Positions 1 to 6,810 of a stretch of 64,000 nt of DNA are shown here, piece by piece. Origin of the DNA: Flintibacter sp. KGMB00164 (lineage in GTDB: Bacteria > Bacillota > Clostridia > Oscillospirales > Oscillospiraceae); contig NZ_CP044227.1 in the NCBI RefSeq assembly GCF_008727735.1, forward strand, positions 1,922,001 to 1,986,000, in the 5' to 3' direction. A program made the position numbers and the translations under genes. The notes under the pieces are model-generated. The model saw nothing but the letters and a program-made list of their open reading frames with translations. It searched no databases and had not been told where the DNA came from. Within the stretch, counting starts at the first letter, position 1; each line of letters starts with the position of its first letter.

Positions 1-1
1 C

Positions 2-787
2 TGCGGCATCGCCGAGGGCAACATGATCGCTGTGGCCGCCGGTGCCTCCACCATGGGACTGGTGCCTTTCGCCTCCAGCTTCGCCATGTTCGCCGCCGGC
101 CGTGCTTTTGAGCAGGTGCGTAACTCCATCGGTTATCCCCACCTGAACGTGAAGATCGGCGCCACCCACGGCGGCATCTCCGTGGGCGAGGACGGCGCGT
201 CCCACCAGTGCTGTGAGGACTTCGCCCTCATGCGCTCCATCCCCGGCATGGTGGTCATGTCCCCCGCCGACGATGTGGAGGCCCGTGCCATGGTGAAGGC
301 CGCCTACGAGTATGTGGGCCCTGTCTATATCCGCTTTGGCCGCGCCGCTGTCCCCGTGTTCCACGAGGAAGAGGGCTATACCTTTGAGATCGGCAAGGGC
401 GAGGTGCTCCAGGACGGCACCGATGTGGCCATCATCGCCAACGGCCTGATGGTCGCCGAGGCCATTGAGGCGGGCAAGGTCCTCGCCGAGGCCGGCATCT
501 CCGCCCGGATCATCAACATGGCTACCATCAAGCCCCTGGACGAGGAGCTGGTGCTGAAGGCCGCCAAGGAGTGCGGTAAGATCATCACCTGCGAGGAGCA
601 CAACATCCTCGGCGGTCTGGGTGAGGCTGTCTGTGGTGTTCTGGCCGAGAAGTGCCCCACCCCCGTGCGCCGCATCGGCGTCAACGACGAGTTTGGCCAC
701 TCCGGTCCCGCTGCCGCTCTGCTCAAGCAGTTCGGTCTCTCCGCGGAGCACATCGTGGAGGTCGCCAAGGACTTCTGCGGCAAGTAA
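2..787 (+). CDS. Transketolase C-terminal subunit (partial, 5' end cut by window)
   Basis: This is the C-terminal half of a split transketolase, covering the pyrimidine-binding and C-terminal domains. Split transketolases move two-carbon units in the non-oxidative pentose phosphate pathway, with the thiamine diphosphate-binding subunit encoded separately. The reading frame is open from base 2, so the start lies outside the window; 261 codons are visible. Motifs typical of the family include GATHGGISVGEDGASHQ near residue 50 and the IRFGR segment that precedes the C-terminal domain. The N-terminal subunit is presumably just upstream. A 1-deoxyxylulose-5-phosphate synthase is less likely, because that protein is a single chain with different motifs. 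The gene ends just before a two-way terminator shared with the convergent gene. Confidence 0.9.
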   Translation, partial: CGIAEGNMIAVAAGASTMGLVPFASSFAMFAAGRAFEQVRNSIGYPHLNVKIGATHGGISVGEDGASHQCCEDFALMRSIPGMVVMSPADDVEARAMVKAAYEYVGPVYIRFGRAAVPVFHEEEGYTFEIGKGEVLQDGTDVAIIANGLMVAEAIEAGKVLAEAGISARIINMATIKPLDEELVLKAAKECGKIITCEEHNILGGLGEAVCGVLAEKCPTPVRRIGVNDEFGHSGPAAALLKQFGLSAEHIVEVAKDFCGK

Positions 788-796
788 TTTATGTAT

Positions 797-833
797 AAAA
801 AGTGCCCCAGGCAATAGCCTGGGGCACTTTTTT
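797..833. terminator. Bidirectional rho-independent terminator
   Basis: A near-perfect inverted repeat with 15-bp arms (AAAAGTGCCCCAGGC and its complement) and an AATA loop has an A-run on one side and a T-run on the other. It sits between the convergent transketolase and sirohaem reductase genes and can stop transcription from both directions. Confidence 0.9.
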
Positions 834-847
834 GCGTTATTTTGATG

Positions 848-1771
848 TTACTGAGCCAGGATCTCGTCCTTACGCTCCAGCAGCTCATCGGACATCAGCA
901 TCTTCTTGACCTCGTCAAAGCCCAGACGGGTGACGGTATCGGCAAAGCGCTCCTTGGGCTCGCCGTAGGCCTTGAAGAGCAGCATGCACTTCTCCACCAT
1001 GTTCAGCACTTCTTCCTCGCTGGTGAAGATCACATCCAGGCAGCGGCCCATAGCGGTGCGCTTGCCCCAGCGGCCGCCCAGATAGACCTGATAACCGGTG
1101 GTCTGGGCCTCAATGGCGTGGAAGGGGCACTTGCGGATGCAGCGGCCGCAGTGGTTGCAGGTGTTGGGGTCGATGGTAGCCTTGCCCTCCACGACCTTGG
1201 CCACGTGCATGGGGCACTCCTTCTCGCACATCTTACAGCCCTTACACAGCTCAGGGTGAACCAGGGGGATCCGCTGACCCACGATGCCCACGTCGTTCAG
1301 GTCGGGCTTGACGCAGTTGTTGGGACAGCCGCCCACAGCGATCTTGAACTTGTGGGGCAGCTTCACCTGATTGTAACCCACAAAGAAACGCTCATGGATC
1401 TTTTGGGACAGAGCGTAGGTGTCAATGAGGCCGTACTGGCAGGTGGTACCCTTACAGGAGACTACCGGGCGCACCTTGGCGCCGGTACCGCCGGTCTCCA
1501 GACCGGCCTGCTCCTTCAGATACTGACGCAGGGGCTCGATGTTCTCAAAGGGAACACCCTGGATCTCCATAGTCAGGCGGGTGGTCATGGCGATCTCGCC
1601 GCTGCCGAACTTCTTGGCGGCCTCAGCTACCACCGCGCACTCCTCGGCTGTAATCTTTCCGTTGCGGGTGATAACCCGGCCATTAAAGCGGTCGGTAGTC
1701 CGCTTGTCCCACAAAAAGCCCAGGCCCTTGACCCGGGTGATCTCACTCTGCGGAATCTTGTTTTCACTCAT
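848..1771 (-). CDS. Nitrite/sulfite reductase-like sirohaem [4Fe-4S] protein with ferredoxin domain
   Basis: The 307-residue protein has the layout of AsrC- or Dsr-like reductases. An N-terminal ferredoxin-like half-domain (about 1-75) is followed by a sirohaem/4Fe-4S region with C106, C111, C149 and C153, an inserted pair of ferredoxin motifs (C176/179/182/186 and C205/208/211/215), and a C-terminal tail. Such proteins pass electrons to sulfite, nitrite or a related substrate in the cytoplasm. The first Cys pair is spaced C-x4-C rather than the more usual C-x5-C. No partner asrA/asrB genes are nearby, so the substrate is unknown. The ATG at 1771 follows a good AGGGAGG site. A promoter and a structured leader lie upstream. 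Confidence 0.82.
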   Translation of the reverse strand: MSENKIPQSEITRVKGLGFLWDKRTTDRFNGRVITRNGKITAEECAVVAEAAKKFGSGEIAMTTRLTMEIQGVPFENIEPLRQYLKEQAGLETGGTGAKVRPVVSCKGTTCQYGLIDTYALSQKIHERFFVGYNQVKLPHKFKIAVGGCPNNCVKPDLNDVGIVGQRIPLVHPELCKGCKMCEKECPMHVAKVVEGKATIDPNTCNHCGRCIRKCPFHAIEAQTTGYQVYLGGRWGKRTAMGRCLDVIFTSEEEVLNMVEKCMLLFKAYGEPKERFADTVTRLGFDEVKKMLMSDELLERKDEILAQ

Positions 1772-1837
1772 AGATAATATAACCTCCCTGTTTTCCGTAC
1801 CGCAATTTCATGCAGCACCGGGCATAAAATCTGCCGC

Positions 1838-1898
1838 ATGTCCAAAGGACCCGGAAGGCTTCCCCACCTTCCTCTGCTGTACAGCCGGTCCTGGACAT
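1838..1898 (-). promoter_or_regulatory. Structured 5' leader RNA of the sirohaem reductase gene (candidate cis-regulatory RNA)
   Basis: Between the promoter and the ATG lies a leader of roughly 135 nt. Its core closes with a long-range stem: ATGTCCA then GGACC at 1887-1898 pair with GGTCC then TGGACAT at 1838-1852. Inside is a clear hairpin, GGAAGG with CCTTCC and an 8-nt loop, and a palindromic CTGTACAG. I do not recognise a known riboswitch class. The structure is read by eye, and the function is inferred from position only. Confidence 0.4.
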
Positions 1899-1913
1899 TC
1901 TTTTACAGGTACT

Positions 1914-1942
1914 AGCATACAGGAATCCCTTTCCCCTGTCAA
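1914..1942 (-). promoter_or_regulatory. SigmaA-type promoter for the sirohaem reductase gene
   Basis: On the minus strand TTGACA (1937-1942) is followed by a 17-bp spacer and TATGCT (1914-1919). The -35 box overlaps the last codons of the upstream lysR gene, so the reductase has its own promoter although lysR reads in the same direction. Confidence 0.65.
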
Positions 1943-2853
1943 TCACCTGCTGCACACGATTCTCCCTCTATGTCCTGGGGAGAGAGCAGTTCAAACAGCT
2001 GCCGGTACCTCTGGGCGAAGACGCTGCCTTTGCGCCACAGGAAGGTGATATCATGGCTCTCCTGAAAATCCTCCAAGGGAATAGCCCGCAAAAGTCCCTG
2101 TCCCAGCTGAGGCTGAGCCGCAGCCTGATAGAGAAATCCCACCCCGCAGCCCAGCAGCAGCAGTTTTTTCAATACATTCATGTCGCTGACCTGAATGACA
2201 CTGCGAAAATCCTCCACCGACCGGTTCTCCCGACTCAGCGCCCGGCGGATGATCTCCCGGTTGCCGGAACCCGGCTCCCGCACCACCAGAGTCTCCCCCA
2301 GAAGGTCGGAGAGCACTTTAGGCTCCCGCTCAAACTGATACTCTGTCCCGCACACTGCCAGATAGGGTTCCCGGCGGTAGAGGAGAGAGTCGTAGTCGCT
2401 TTTGCAGAAATAGCCCTCCACGATGGCAAAATCCAGCTCTCCCTGGTCCAGGGCAGCGCACAGACGTTCTGTATTGGACACCCGCATGGAGATGGGCGCG
2501 TCGGGATACAGCCTGTGATACCGGGCCAGCGGCTCCGGGATCAGCGACATACCTACGGTAGGCGTCACGCCGAAAACCAGGCGGTGGGCTCCAGGTCCTG
2601 GATCGTGAAGGCGGCGGCGCAGCATCTGCTCATCATGCTTTACCGTCAGCGCCATGCTCCGCAGCAGCTCTCCTTCCCGGGTCAGGGAGAGGCGCTTGTT
2701 GGCATAGGTGAACAGCGGCGCCTCATACTGCTCCTCCAGCCAGCGGATATGCTGGGAGACGGCAGGCTGGGTGATGTTCAACGCTTCGGCAGCCCGGGTA
2801 TAGTTCATATATTGGCACACAGCCAGAAAAGTATCCATTCGAAAATCCAGCAT
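1939..2853 (-). CDS. LysR-family transcriptional regulator
   Basis: This 304-residue protein starts with the LysR winged helix-turn-helix: MDTFLAVCQYMNYTRAAEAL, then NITQPAVSQHI in the recognition helix, within residues 1-60. A periplasmic-binding-protein-like effector domain follows at about 90-290. The ATG at 2853 is chosen over an upstream in-frame ATG at 2877 because AGGAGGG sits 6 bases before it. The gene is divergent from the chromate transporter pair, with about 130 bp between the starts, the usual arrangement for a LysR regulator and its target. An inverted repeat in that gap is a candidate binding site. The effector is unknown. Confidence 0.9.
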   Translation of the reverse strand: MLDFRMDTFLAVCQYMNYTRAAEALNITQPAVSQHIRWLEEQYEAPLFTYANKRLSLTREGELLRSMALTVKHDEQMLRRRLHDPGPGAHRLVFGVTPTVGMSLIPEPLARYHRLYPDAPISMRVSNTERLCAALDQGELDFAIVEGYFCKSDYDSLLYRREPYLAVCGTEYQFEREPKVLSDLLGETLVVREPGSGNREIIRRALSRENRSVEDFRSVIQVSDMNVLKKLLLLGCGVGFLYQAAAQPQLGQGLLRAIPLEDFQESHDITFLWRKGSVFAQRYRQLFELLSPQDIEGESCAAGD

Positions 2854-2884
2854 GGGTATCCCTCCTGTTTTTATCATAACATAA

Positions 2885-2902
2885 CTTTATGTATAAATAA
2901 AG
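2885..2902. promoter_or_regulatory. Candidate LysR operator (dyad)
   Basis: CTTTAT and ATAAAG form a perfect 6-bp inverted repeat with a 6-bp spacer, inside an AT-rich gap between lysR and the chromate genes. LysR boxes are AT-rich dyads of this size (T-N11-A). It lies about 10 bp upstream of the -35 of the chromate promoter. Confidence 0.45.
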
Positions 2903-2911
2903 ATAAACAAT

Positions 2912-2940
2912 TTTTCATTATGAAAAAAGTATGCTATGAT
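2912..2940 (+). promoter_or_regulatory. Promoter for the chromate transporter pair
   Basis: TTTTCA (2912-2917), a 17-bp spacer and TATGAT (2935-2940) lie upstream of the AAAGGGG ribosome site and the ATG at 2987. The -35 is weak, as expected for an activator-dependent promoter. Confidence 0.5.
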
Positions 2941-2986
2941 AAAGCCACCTCAGAAAAAGAGAGTACGAAAGGGGAAACAACTTGTT

Positions 2987-3571
2987 ATGAAAACGAAAGA
3001 GAACCCGGCACGGATGCTGTGGCAGCTGTTTAAGGCCACCTTCCTGCTCAGCGCTTTCACCTTCGGCGGCGGCTTTGTCATCGTATCCCTGATGAAGAAG
3101 AAATTCGTGGAAGATCTTCAGTGGCTGGAGGAGGAGGAGATGCTGGACATCACCGCTATCGCCCAGTCCTCTCCCGGTCCTATTCCTATCAACGCCTCGG
3201 TGATCCTCGGGTACCGGATGTACGGAGTGATCGGCTCCCTGGTTGCCATCCTGGGCACTGCCCTCCCCCCCATGATCATCATCTCGGTCATCTCTGTTTT
3301 CTACACCCAGTTCCGCTCCAACCGCATTATCGCCATCGCTCTGCAGGTCATGCGGGCCGGTGTGGCGGCGGTCATCTTCGACGTTGTCATCAACCTGGCC
3401 AAGAACGTGATCGCCACCAAGCGTACCCTCTACATTCTCCTCATGGCCACCGCTTTTGTGGGTAAGGTCATCCTGGGCGTGGACGCCATGATCGTGATCC
3501 TGTGCTGCCTGGTAGTCGGCCTGGTGGATCTGGCCATGGAGCTGCGCAGCAATCGAAAGGTGGTGGCGTAA
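2987..3571 (+). CDS. Chromate transporter, first half-size subunit
   Basis: This 194-residue membrane protein of the CHR family has the signature FTFGGGFVIVSLM near residues 25-37 and a QSSPGPIPINA loop. Short CHR proteins are encoded as tandem pairs that together match one long ChrA and export chromate or a related anion. Four to six hydrophobic segments follow. The start is the ATG at 2987 (MKTKEN), preceded by AAAGGGG; the frame is open further upstream to an ATG at 2936 that lies inside the promoter. The stop codon abuts the ATG of the second subunit, so the two are co-translated. Confidence 0.88.
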   Translation: MKTKENPARMLWQLFKATFLLSAFTFGGGFVIVSLMKKKFVEDLQWLEEEEMLDITAIAQSSPGPIPINASVILGYRMYGVIGSLVAILGTALPPMIIISVISVFYTQFRSNRIIAIALQVMRAGVAAVIFDVVINLAKNVIATKRTLYILLMATAFVGKVILGVDAMIVILCCLVVGLVDLAMELRSNRKVVA

Positions 3572-4147
3572 ATGAACATCCTTACGCAGTTGTTCTTCGC
3601 CTTCATTCAAGTAGGCATGTTCAGTGTGGGCGGCGGCTATGCCGCCATCCCCCTCATCCAGAACCAGATCGTGGACATCCACGGCCTGATGACCCTGGCT
3701 GAGTTTACCGACCTCATCACCATCGCGGAGATGACCCCCGGTCCCATCTCCATCAACTCCGCCACCTTCGTAGGCATGCGCCTGGCAGGCATCCCCGGCG
3801 TGCTGCTGTGCACCCTGGGCTGCATCATCCCCTCCTTCTGCATCTGCCTGGCTCTGGCCCACTTCTATTACAAGTACCGCAGCTTCAGCGGCGTGCAGAC
3901 CGTTCTGTCCGCCCTGCGCCCCGCGGTGGTCGCCCTTATCGCCTCCGCCGGACTGTCCATCCTGCTGCTGGGTGTGTTCCAGTCCGACCTGGCCCACGTG
4001 GCTCTCTCCAATTTCCGCTGGATCGAGGCCGTGATCTTTGCGGGCGCCCTGTTTATCCTGCGCAAGTTCCGCCCCAGCGCCATCGCCGTCATCTTCGGCT
4101 CTGGCGTGGTAGGCACCGCAGCCTATCTGCTGCTGGGCCTGGCGTGA
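3572..4147 (+). CDS. Chromate transporter, second half-size subunit
   Basis: This is the 191-residue partner of the preceding gene and starts immediately after its stop codon. It carries the same signature in diverged form: FSVGGGYAAIPLI near residues 17-29 and EMTPGPISINSATF near 53-66. These are the conserved GGG and TPGPI motifs of CHR transporters. Several membrane segments follow, ending in a hydrophobic AAYLLLGLA tail. With its neighbour it probably forms a heterodimer in the membrane. Chromate is the named family substrate, but in gut clostridia the real substrate may be another anion. Confidence 0.88.
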   Translation: MNILTQLFFAFIQVGMFSVGGGYAAIPLIQNQIVDIHGLMTLAEFTDLITIAEMTPGPISINSATFVGMRLAGIPGVLLCTLGCIIPSFCICLALAHFYYKYRSFSGVQTVLSALRPAVVALIASAGLSILLLGVFQSDLAHVALSNFRWIEAVIFAGALFILRKFRPSAIAVIFGSGVVGTAAYLLLGLA

Positions 4148-4163
4148 GCCTCTCTCCTTTCCA

Positions 4164-4197
4164 CCCGGAACGGGATCTCCCGTTCCGGGCATTTTTT
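4164..4197 (+). terminator. Rho-independent terminator after the chromate genes
   Basis: CCCGGAACGGGA and its complement form a 10-12 bp stem with a very short loop, followed by CA and six T residues. Confidence 0.9.
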
Positions 4198-4204
4198 CTT
4201 GTCT

Positions 4205-4232
4205 TTGACACCCCGCCCTGCTATCATAAAAT
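4205..4232 (+). promoter_or_regulatory. Promoter for the DUF2974 gene
   Basis: A consensus TTGACA (4205-4210), a 16-bp spacer and TAAAAT (4227-4232) lie about 25 bp upstream of the GTG start. Confidence 0.6.
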
Positions 4233-4256
4233 CACCATCCAACAAGGAGGAGTTTT

Positions 4257-5345
4257 GTGGGAACCATCTTTGACTATCTGGACTGGCGGGGAGACATCCC
4301 CTTTGCCCAAGTTCCTTTGAACTCGGTGGACGCGCTGATTTTATCTACCCTGGCCTACGTTCATTTTCAGGACCTGGTCCCCCAGCGGCCCGGTCCCGGT
4401 GTGCCTTTGGCCCAGGCCGCCCAGGCTTTTCTCTCCCTTCCGGAATCTTCTACGGAGGATCGGGTACGGTGTGACAACGACCGCAAGCTCCTCCGCGCCC
4501 TGATGGACGCTCCCCGGTTTTCCGGGCTGACGCTCACCTTCCACCAGGATATCTTCTCCCCCCAGCAGGAGACTCAGTTTGCCGCGCTGGCCATCCGCGT
4601 GAGCCAGGCAGAGACCTTTCTGGCCTTCCGTGGTACCGACTCCACCCTGGTAGGCTGGAAAGAGGACTTCAACATGAGCTTTCTGGACACCGTTCCCGCT
4701 CAGCAGGCTGCGCTGGACTACCTCACCGCCTGGGGCGCCCACAGCCCCGGTCCTGTTATTCTGGGCGGCCATTCCAAGGGCGGTAATCTGGCTGTCTACG
4801 CTGCCGCCCTGGCCTCCCCCACGGTACGGGACCGGGTCAAAGCGGTGTACAACAACGACGGCCCCGGATTTACCAAAAAGGTGCTCACTGCGCCCGGCTA
4901 TCTGGAACTCATCCCCCGTATCCACTCCTTTGTTCCCCAGTCCTCGGTGGTGGGGATGCTGCTGGAGCATGAGGACCCCTACACCGTCATCAAGAGCCGC
5001 CAGCTTGGCATTTTCCAGCACGATCCCTACTCCTGGGAGGTACAGGGCGGCGGCTTTGTGGTGGTGGATCAGGTAACGCAGGGCAGCCGAAAACTGGACC
5101 AGACGGTAAAAACCTGGCTGGACGCCCTCACTCCAACGGACCGGGAAGTTTTCCTGGACGGCCTGTATCAGGCTCTGGCGGGCACCCAGGCCCGCTCCCT
5201 GGATGACCTGGCCCAGCCCAAAAATCTGTACACCGTCTTTCAGGGCCTCACCCGCCTGGACGAGGGCACCCGCACCAGCATCGCCCGCACGCTGGGACTG
5301 CTGGCCAAATCCGCCGCAGGCGTGCTATTGGACGACGATTCCTGA
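4257..5345 (+). CDS. DUF2974 (Mbeg1-like) alpha/beta hydrolase
   Basis: The 362-residue protein has an N-terminal segment typical of DUF2974 (FDYLDWRGD, then DALILSTLAYV) and a lipase-type nucleophile elbow GGHSKGG around Ser173. This points to a serine hydrolase fold, possibly a lipase or esterase. FRGTDST near 124-130 is the oxyanion-side strand common to this family. No signal peptide is seen, so it is probably cytoplasmic. The start is GTG at 4257, 6 bases after a perfect AAGGAGG. It stands alone between a terminator and the next gene's promoter. The substrate is unknown. Confidence 0.82.
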   Translation: MGTIFDYLDWRGDIPFAQVPLNSVDALILSTLAYVHFQDLVPQRPGPGVPLAQAAQAFLSLPESSTEDRVRCDNDRKLLRALMDAPRFSGLTLTFHQDIFSPQQETQFAALAIRVSQAETFLAFRGTDSTLVGWKEDFNMSFLDTVPAQQAALDYLTAWGAHSPGPVILGGHSKGGNLAVYAAALASPTVRDRVKAVYNNDGPGFTKKVLTAPGYLELIPRIHSFVPQSSVVGMLLEHEDPYTVIKSRQLGIFQHDPYSWEVQGGGFVVVDQVTQGSRKLDQTVKTWLDALTPTDREVFLDGLYQALAGTQARSLDDLAQPKNLYTVFQGLTRLDEGTRTSIARTLGLLAKSAAGVLLDDDS

Positions 5346-5354
5346 CGTTCTCTC

Positions 5355-5382
5355 TTTACATCCCCCTGAAACCTGCTATACT
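5355..5382 (+). promoter_or_regulatory. Promoter for the DUF554 gene
   Basis: TTTACA (5355-5360), a 16-bp spacer and TATACT (5377-5382). The expected transcript start near 5389 argues for the ATG at 5419 rather than an earlier in-frame GTG at 5392. Confidence 0.65.
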
Positions 5383-5418
5383 AAATGATTAGTGCAGCAG
5401 ATTTTGGGGGTGTTTTTT

Positions 5419-6162
5419 ATGGTGGGCATGGGTACCATCGCCAACGTGCTGGCCATCGTCGTGGGCGGCTGCATCGGCCTGCTGGCCAAAGGCGGGCTAA
5501 AGCAGTCTGTTCAGGACAGCGTCATCCGCTCCCTGGGGCTGGCCACTCTGTTTATTGGAGCAGGCGGAGCCCTGTGCGGGATGCTGGTGATTTCCGACGG
5601 AGGACTGTCCACCGTCAGCACCCGAGACACCCTGTTTATGATCCTCTCTCTGGCGCTGGGTACTCTGGTCGGCGAATTTTGTGATTTTGACGGCAAGATA
5701 GAGCGGCTGGGCGTGTGGCTGAAAGCCCGTGCCGACCGTAAGGGAGGCGACAACCAGTTTGTCCAGGGCTTTGTTACCGCCTCTCTGGTGGTATGCATCG
5801 GTGCCATGGCCATTGTGGGCTCTATCCAGGACGGCCTGTCCGGCGACCCCTCCACCCTGTACACCAAGTCCATTCTGGACTTTCTCATTGTGATGATTTT
5901 TGCCTCTACCTACGGCAAGGGGGCCATTTTCTCCGCCCTGCCGGTGGGAGTGCTCCAGGGGACAGTCACTCTGTGCGCCGGGCTCCTCTCTCCCGTGTTC
6001 AGCCAGCCTGTCATCGATAATCTATCCTTTCTGGGCAGCATGCTCATCTTCTGCGTGGGCGTCAACCTGTGCTTCGGCACCAAGTTCAAGGTGGCCAATA
6101 TGCTGCCCGCTCTGGTCTTTGGTGCGGTGTTTACCGCCGCCGGACCGCTTCTCCCCTTTTAA
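5419..6162 (+). CDS. DUF554 family membrane protein
   Basis: This 247-residue integral membrane protein has the DUF554 pattern: a start resembling MVGMGTIANVLAIVVGGCIG, repeated glycine-rich helices and a final FGTKFKVANMLPAL segment. Seven or so hydrophobic stretches are visible. The family (YdfK/YqgA-like) has no firmly known function; some authors suspect transport. The ATG at 5419 is chosen because GGGGGTG sits 8 bases upstream and because the promoter places transcription start after the alternative GTG at 5392. It is monocistronic, with its own terminator. Confidence 0.85.
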   Translation: MVGMGTIANVLAIVVGGCIGLLAKGGLKQSVQDSVIRSLGLATLFIGAGGALCGMLVISDGGLSTVSTRDTLFMILSLALGTLVGEFCDFDGKIERLGVWLKARADRKGGDNQFVQGFVTASLVVCIGAMAIVGSIQDGLSGDPSTLYTKSILDFLIVMIFASTYGKGAIFSALPVGVLQGTVTLCAGLLSPVFSQPVIDNLSFLGSMLIFCVGVNLCFGTKFKVANMLPALVFGAVFTAAGPLLPF

Positions 6163-6167
6163 TTTTC

Positions 6168-6208
6168 TTTGCCCCGAGCTGAGATTATCGGCCCGGGGCA
6201 AATTTTTT
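6168..6208 (+). terminator. Rho-independent terminator after DUF554
   Basis: TTTGCCCCG pairs with CGGGGCAAA across a 17-nt loop region, followed by six T residues. Confidence 0.8.
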
Positions 6209-6270
6209 CGTGGGATTTCACGCCAAGCCACGTATATACCAATAGAAACAACAACCAGGGAGGTGAGGAC

Positions 6271-6810
6271 ATGGACCTATGGGCATGGATGGAGCGTCTG
6301 GGCCAGGACGACCACGAAGCCCTGGAACATCTGCTGGCCCACTACGACGGCATGCTGCGCTACATCATCAGCGGCATGCTCTCCGATCCCCAGGACCAGG
6401 AGGACTGCCTGGCCCAGGTCCGCGCCAAGCTGTGGGAGGGCCGTCACCAGTATGACCGGGAGAAGGCCAGCCCCACCACCTGGCTCACCGCCCTGTGCCG
6501 CAACACCGCCTACGACCATCTCCGCGCCCAGCACCGCCGCGGATTCCCGGAGGAGCTGGACCCCCGCCGTCCCGACCCGGCCCCCGGACCGGAGGAGAAG
6601 GTGCTTCAAAAGGAGCGGATCCAGCGTCTGCAGGAGGCACTGGACAAGCTGTCCGCCCGGGACCGCGCCCTCTTCTACCGCAAATATTACTACCTCCAGT
6701 CCACCGCCCGAATCGCCGCCGAGCTGGGCACCACGGAGCGAGCCGTGGAGGGGAAGCTCTACCGTATCCGCAAACGCCTGCAAACCTTGTTAGGAGGTGA
6801 CGCCACATGA
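6271..6810 (+). CDS. ECF-like RNA polymerase sigma factor
   Basis: The 179-residue protein has an ECF-type layout. Sigma region 2 spans about 15-95, with EALEHLLAHYDGMLRYI, the DQEDCLAQVRAKLWEG core and TTWLTALCRNTAYDHLR. A linker follows, then a region-4 helix-turn-helix at about 120-175 (STARIAAELGTTERAVEGKLYRIR). Such factors redirect RNA polymerase to a small regulon. The start is the ATG at 6271 after GGGAGGTGA; an upstream in-frame ATG overlaps the preceding terminator and is rejected. Its stop overlaps the next start (ATGA), so the downstream membrane protein is probably its partner or signal sensor. Confidence 0.88.
   Translation: MDLWAWMERLGQDDHEALEHLLAHYDGMLRYIISGMLSDPQDQEDCLAQVRAKLWEGRHQYDREKASPTTWLTALCRNTAYDHLRAQHRRGFPEELDPRRPDPAPGPEEKVLQKERIQRLQEALDKLSARDRALFYRKYYYLQSTARIAAELGTTERAVEGKLYRIRKRLQTLLGGDAT

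Noticed and set aside
1764-1955. 63-codon frame in the sirohaem reductase leader
   Set aside because: It covers the structured leader and promoter, has no ribosome site, and its start lies upstream of the predicted transcript start.
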